From contig JANQRX010000002.1 of assembly GCA_028284325.1 (NCBI GenBank), positions 1-64,000 of the forward strand: a stretch of 64,000 nt of DNA, written 5' to 3'. Positions within the stretch are counted from its first letter, which is position 1. Each line of letters begins with the position of its first letter. This document shows positions 61,390-64,000 of this stretch, piece by piece. The DNA is from Bauldia sp. (lineage in GTDB: Bacteria; Pseudomonadota; Alphaproteobacteria; Rhizobiales; Kaistiaceae). A program made the translations under genes and the position numbers. The notes beneath the pieces were generated by a model. That model was given only the letters and a program-made list of their open reading frames with translations. It made no database searches and had not been told where the DNA came from.

Positions 61390-62079
61390 TCAGGCCGGTT
61401 CGGGAACCCGATCTTCGAGGCCGGCCATCAGGCTCGCATGCTCGCCGAGCGGATCGCTGCCGTCGGCGTTGACCTTGATGTACAGAATCCGGGCGCCGGC
61501 CGGGTACATGCGCTCGTGGTAGACCTTCGAGCCGTAGAAGATCAGCATGTCGCCGATCTCGCCCCGGTATTTCGCCACGCGCGGATCGGCGTAGAGGTCT
61601 TCCACGTCCGTCCCCGCCGGCAACTCCGCGAAGACGGCCCGTTCGGACGGGTTTTCGTCGCGCGGAAAGTGCGGGAAGAAGCACACCCGCGACTTCTCGG
61701 GGATGCGGATCGGGAAGCCGATGGTGAAGACCGCGGCCTTGCGGTCGAGGTGCGGTGCGGAGAAATCGGGCGCCTGGTCGTCATAGACCTTCACATGGCG
61801 CTCGCCGATGGTGATGCGGTCCGGATCGAGACCGGTGATGGTGGCGATCCCGGTCCGGAACGCGTCCAGGAAGGCGACGTTGGGGAAGTCGAACAGGTAC
61901 TGCCGCTTCTTGCCGGGAATGTGCCAGTCGCCGACCTCGGCTGCGGCGTCGCCGTCGATTTGCTCATCGATCTGTCGCAACAGGTCGACGAACGCGGCAT
62001 CGAGCACGTGTTCAAGGTGGACGAATCCCTGCGTCAGCAGGTCGTCGCGAGCATTCCCTAGATCGGTCGTGAAGGCCAT
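61390..62079 (-). CDS. 2-oxoglutarate/Fe(II)-dependent oxygenase-like protein
   Basis: 229 aa. Double-stranded beta-helix protein with the facial-triad pattern: HxD in FSAPHLDRKAAVFTIGFPI, and the distal His plus 2OG-binding Arg in VYHERMYPAGARILYIKVN. The N-terminal helices (LLTQGFVHLEHVLDAAFVDL) resemble phytanoyl-CoA hydroxylase-like enzymes. The substrate is unknown. It lies immediately downstream of a flippase gene on the same strand, so a role in glycan or lipid modification is possible. Confidence 0.8.
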   Translation of the reverse strand: MAFTTDLGNARDDLLTQGFVHLEHVLDAAFVDLLRQIDEQIDGDAAAEVGDWHIPGKKRQYLFDFPNVAFLDAFRTGIATITGLDPDRITIGERHVKVYDDQAPDFSAPHLDRKAAVFTIGFPIRIPEKSRVCFFPHFPRDENPSERAVFAELPAGTDVEDLYADPRVAKYRGEIGDMLIFYGSKVYHERMYPAGARILYIKVNADGSDPLGEHASLMAGLEDRVPEPA

Positions 62080-62148
62080 GATCCGTTACCGCCGTTTGTC
62101 TCGAACGACTGCACCATAGCGAGGCCCGGTTGCAGTTGGTGGATTTCT

Positions 62149-62164
62149 GTAACCATTGGTTAAC
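62149..62164 (-). promoter_or_regulatory. CtrA-box-like site upstream of the 2OG oxygenase gene
   Basis: On the minus strand TTAA-CCAATGG-TTAC: one mismatch to the CtrA consensus TTAA-N7-TTAA. It lies 70-85 bases before the oxygenase start and covers the flippase stop. A single match by eye, so tentative. Confidence 0.3.
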
Positions 62165-63515
62165 CAGGGGCTTGGCCGGATTCTCCGTCGACTCGACGCA
62201 GCGCGGCGAAGAGCGACCCGTCGATGCCGGTGCGCGTCAGCGTGATCCGCCACAAGGCCGCATAGACGAAAAAGTTGGCCGTCGCGAAGGCAATCGCCGC
62301 GCCGATCACACCCAGCGCCGGCAGCAGGACCCAGGTCGCGGCGATCGCGAAGACCATGCCGGCGGCCATGACCGTCGCCGAGACGGTGTGGTGGCCTCGC
62401 ATGGTGAGGAGCTGCGGTGCCGGCCCGAAGATGGCCGGCGGCACCAGGCCGATCGCGACCACGATGAGGGCGCCGTGGCCCGCGCGCATGGTCTCACCGA
62501 ACAGGCCGAGCAGGATCGGGCCGGCAACAGCGAAGGCGGCAATGACGATGACGACGAAAGCCACGGAGGCGGCGTCGACTTGCATCAGGCGCTGACCGAG
62601 TTCGCCCCGGTCGCCCGTGGCCTCAGCGCCGGAAAGGTCGGGGAGAAAGAGCGACAGGATCGAGCGGAGCCCGAATGCGGCAAAGACGCTGAAACGGAAA
62701 CAGACGTAGAGGACGGCGACCTCGTACTGGCTGCCGACGATGCCGGCCACCAGGATCAGCACGTCGATCAGATAGTCCCACGACAGCGAGATCACGGCCC
62801 AGGGATAGGCGGCCCGCCGCCATTCTCGCCGCGGCGTCGCGGCGGGTTGCGCGAACAGCGCGCGCCATTGCGACCGCGACAGCACCAGCACCGCGGCGAC
62901 CGCCAGCCAGATCGTCACCACATAGGCGAGGCCGATCATGGCGAGCGGCGCGCCGCGCCACAGGACGACGAGAACGATCAGCGTGACCAGAAACAGGCTC
63001 GGGCGGATCAGCGCGTCGGGCAGGATGGCCCGCACCTGCCGACGCATGCCGACCATGACCGAGCTCAGGAGGTAGAGGACCGCGGTGCCCGCCGCGCCGG
63101 CGAGGATCAGCAGCGCCTCGGTCGGCCCGAGGCCGGGCAGGGGACGCCAGCCGGTCAGCGCGATCGCCACCGCCGTTGCCGCGATCAGGCTGCCGCCCAC
63201 GAGAATGTGCCGGAAGGCGGTGCCCATGAATGCGCCGACGAACTGTGGTTCCGCCCGCGCAGTGAATTTGGCCGTGTAGATGGCGCCGATACGGTGGAAG
63301 CCGGCGCCGAGAACGACGCTGAGGACGCCGATGGCGGACACCACCAGCGCGAATTCCGCAAGGCGCTCGGGGCCGAAGCCGCGGGCGATGACGAGGCTCG
63401 CGAAGAACATCGCCGCCGCGCCCACGACCCGCCCGCCCATCAGCGACGCGAAGCGGCCGAACAGGGATCGGCTCGACGACGCGGTCAGGTCGGCGGATGG
63501 AACGGTCGCGGTCAC
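62160..63515 (-). CDS. Oligosaccharide flippase family (Wzx/MOP) membrane protein
   Basis: 451 aa from GTG 63515 (AGAGG upstream at eight bases); an ATG 13 codons further out is less likely. Twelve to fourteen hydrophobic helices, beginning LFGRFASLMGGRVVGAAAMF and FFASLVIARGFGPERLAEFA, which is the polysaccharide-export MVF/MOP pattern. A cytosolic loop lies near YPWAVISLSWDYLIDVLILV. It would move lipid-linked glycans across the inner membrane. No glycosyltransferase is in view, but the window ends shortly after. Confidence 0.85.
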   Translation of the reverse strand: MTATVPSADLTASSSRSLFGRFASLMGGRVVGAAAMFFASLVIARGFGPERLAEFALVVSAIGVLSVVLGAGFHRIGAIYTAKFTARAEPQFVGAFMGTAFRHILVGGSLIAATAVAIALTGWRPLPGLGPTEALLILAGAAGTAVLYLLSSVMVGMRRQVRAILPDALIRPSLFLVTLIVLVVLWRGAPLAMIGLAYVVTIWLAVAAVLVLSRSQWRALFAQPAATPRREWRRAAYPWAVISLSWDYLIDVLILVAGIVGSQYEVAVLYVCFRFSVFAAFGLRSILSLFLPDLSGAEATGDRGELGQRLMQVDAASVAFVVIVIAAFAVAGPILLGLFGETMRAGHGALIVVAIGLVPPAIFGPAPQLLTMRGHHTVSATVMAAGMVFAIAATWVLLPALGVIGAAIAFATANFFVYAALWRITLTRTGIDGSLFAALRRVDGESGQAPG

Positions 63516-63619
63516 CGGTTTTCGCCTCTGGTCGACGCGGCAAATCCGCTCCAATCGACCAGAAGCTGGTTAAGAAACCCCCACGATCGCCGAAACAGCG
63601 GCGGCGGCGTTCGACGACC

Positions 63620-64000
63620 TCAGCAGTTCGACTGGCTGACCGTCGCGCTGCCGATCTGGCAGCGGGAGGCCGAGGCCCGGCAGGTTCCGACGCCGATCGT
63701 GTCGTGCTCCGACAAATCCATGTCCATGATGGTCAGACTGGCGTCGCCGATCGCGCCCTCGAAGGTCAGTGTGCAGGATCGCGAGTCGCGGCAGAAGGCC
63801 TGCGCACCGGTGGACCCTTCGGTGATCTGGATATCGGGCGGGCCGACCGCGTCCCACGGCAGGCCACCGGGTTTCAGTTCCGCCACCTGAACCTGCCAGC
63901 GCCGGCAGGATGACCGACTCGTTGCCTCGCCGCCGGTGCTGCGAGTGGCCACGGTGGCTTCCGGACATGTCGTGCCGGTCAGGTCCCGGAGGGCGCGAAG
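63620..64000 (-). CDS. C-terminal part of a Cys-rich C2-like protein
   Basis: The frame is open to the right edge; about 126 residues are visible and the start lies outside. It is rich in cysteines (TTCPE, SSCRRW, QAFCRDSRSC, GVGTCRASASRC, QSNC at the end). The stretch WDAVGPPDIQITEGS, then CTLTFEGAIGDASLTIMDMD and LSEHDTIGVGTC, reads like a C2-type beta-sandwich with an Asp-rich calcium loop. Probably extracytoplasmic because of the paired Cys. No function can be assigned. Confidence 0.6.
   Translation of the reverse strand, partial: LRALRDLTGTTCPEATVATRSTGGEATSRSSCRRWQVQVAELKPGGLPWDAVGPPDIQITEGSTGAQAFCRDSRSCTLTFEGAIGDASLTIMDMDLSEHDTIGVGTCRASASRCQIGSATVSQSNC

Noticed and set aside
62130-63890. 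586-codon plus-strand frame opposite the flippase gene
   Set aside because: Low-complexity Arg/Glu/Asp/His product typical of a shadow; the minus-strand flippase has clear transmembrane pattern.

Overview
This window is a GC-rich (clearly above 60 percent by eye) piece of an alphaproteobacterial chromosome. It most resembles Hyphomicrobiales (Rhizobiales) or a near relative. The evidence is the lineage-typical gene content: MipZ, DUF1489, EipB/DUF1849, ATP12, a ClpS-ClpA pair preceded by a SPOR-tailed D-Ala-D-Ala carboxypeptidase, a DinB with an N-terminal Cys motif, and an alpha operon without rpsD. Species cannot be named from the sequence.

Layout. Positions 1-22385 are the transcription/translation core: the 3' part of rpoC and its terminator, a small GT51-like protein, then the str (rpsL-rpsG-fusA-tuf), S10 (rpsJ to rpsQ), spc (rplN to secY-adk) and alpha (rpsM-rpsK-rpoA-rplQ) operons. 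Many genes there overlap by ATGA or TGATG junctions. Two leaders look regulatory. One is a 19-codon upstream ORF whose stop overlaps the rpsJ start. The other is a terminator-like hairpin with a U tract between a strong promoter and the TTG start of rpsM.

Positions 22480-30723 hold a DegP/DegQ-like protease, rarA, a gamma-glutamylcyclotransferase-fold protein, crcB, an RluC-type pseudouridine synthase, an ATP12 chaperone, DUF4260, lipB, tRNA-Leu(GAG) and mgtE. Positions 30850-37062 hold a sugar-nucleotide oxidoreductase/aminotransferase pair (possibly for 2,3-diamino-glucose lipid A), a CaCA exchanger, DUF1489, mipZ, a VWA protein and a membrane J-protein. Then follow a divergent dacC-like gene and clpS-clpA, a repeat-filled gap, a minus-strand RidA-GDPD-GNAT-HIT operon, an EipB homologue, a WS/DGAT-like acyltransferase with a degenerate active site, dinB, and gatC-gatA-orf-gatB.

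From 51992 the window becomes more accessory: stacked GTCAT...GGATCC repeats, a small Sel1-like gene, a BA14K-like secreted protein, a MATE transporter, an Hsp20 and an orphan membrane protein. The most interesting locus is 56289-60448. It is a four-gene, stop/start-overlapping operon behind an AT-rich promoter island. It encodes an RraA/HMG-aldolase-like protein, a cyanophycin-synthetase-like ATP-grasp ligase, a second ATP-grasp ligase, and an Ldh2-family oxidoreductase in which both usually conserved histidines appear to be phenylalanine. I know of no described pathway with this combination, and I propose it as an uncharacterised amide-forming biosynthetic cluster. A BrnT/BrnA toxin-antitoxin pair, more repeats, a 2OG-Fe(II) oxygenase, a polysaccharide flippase and the C-terminal part of a Cys-rich C2-like protein close the window.
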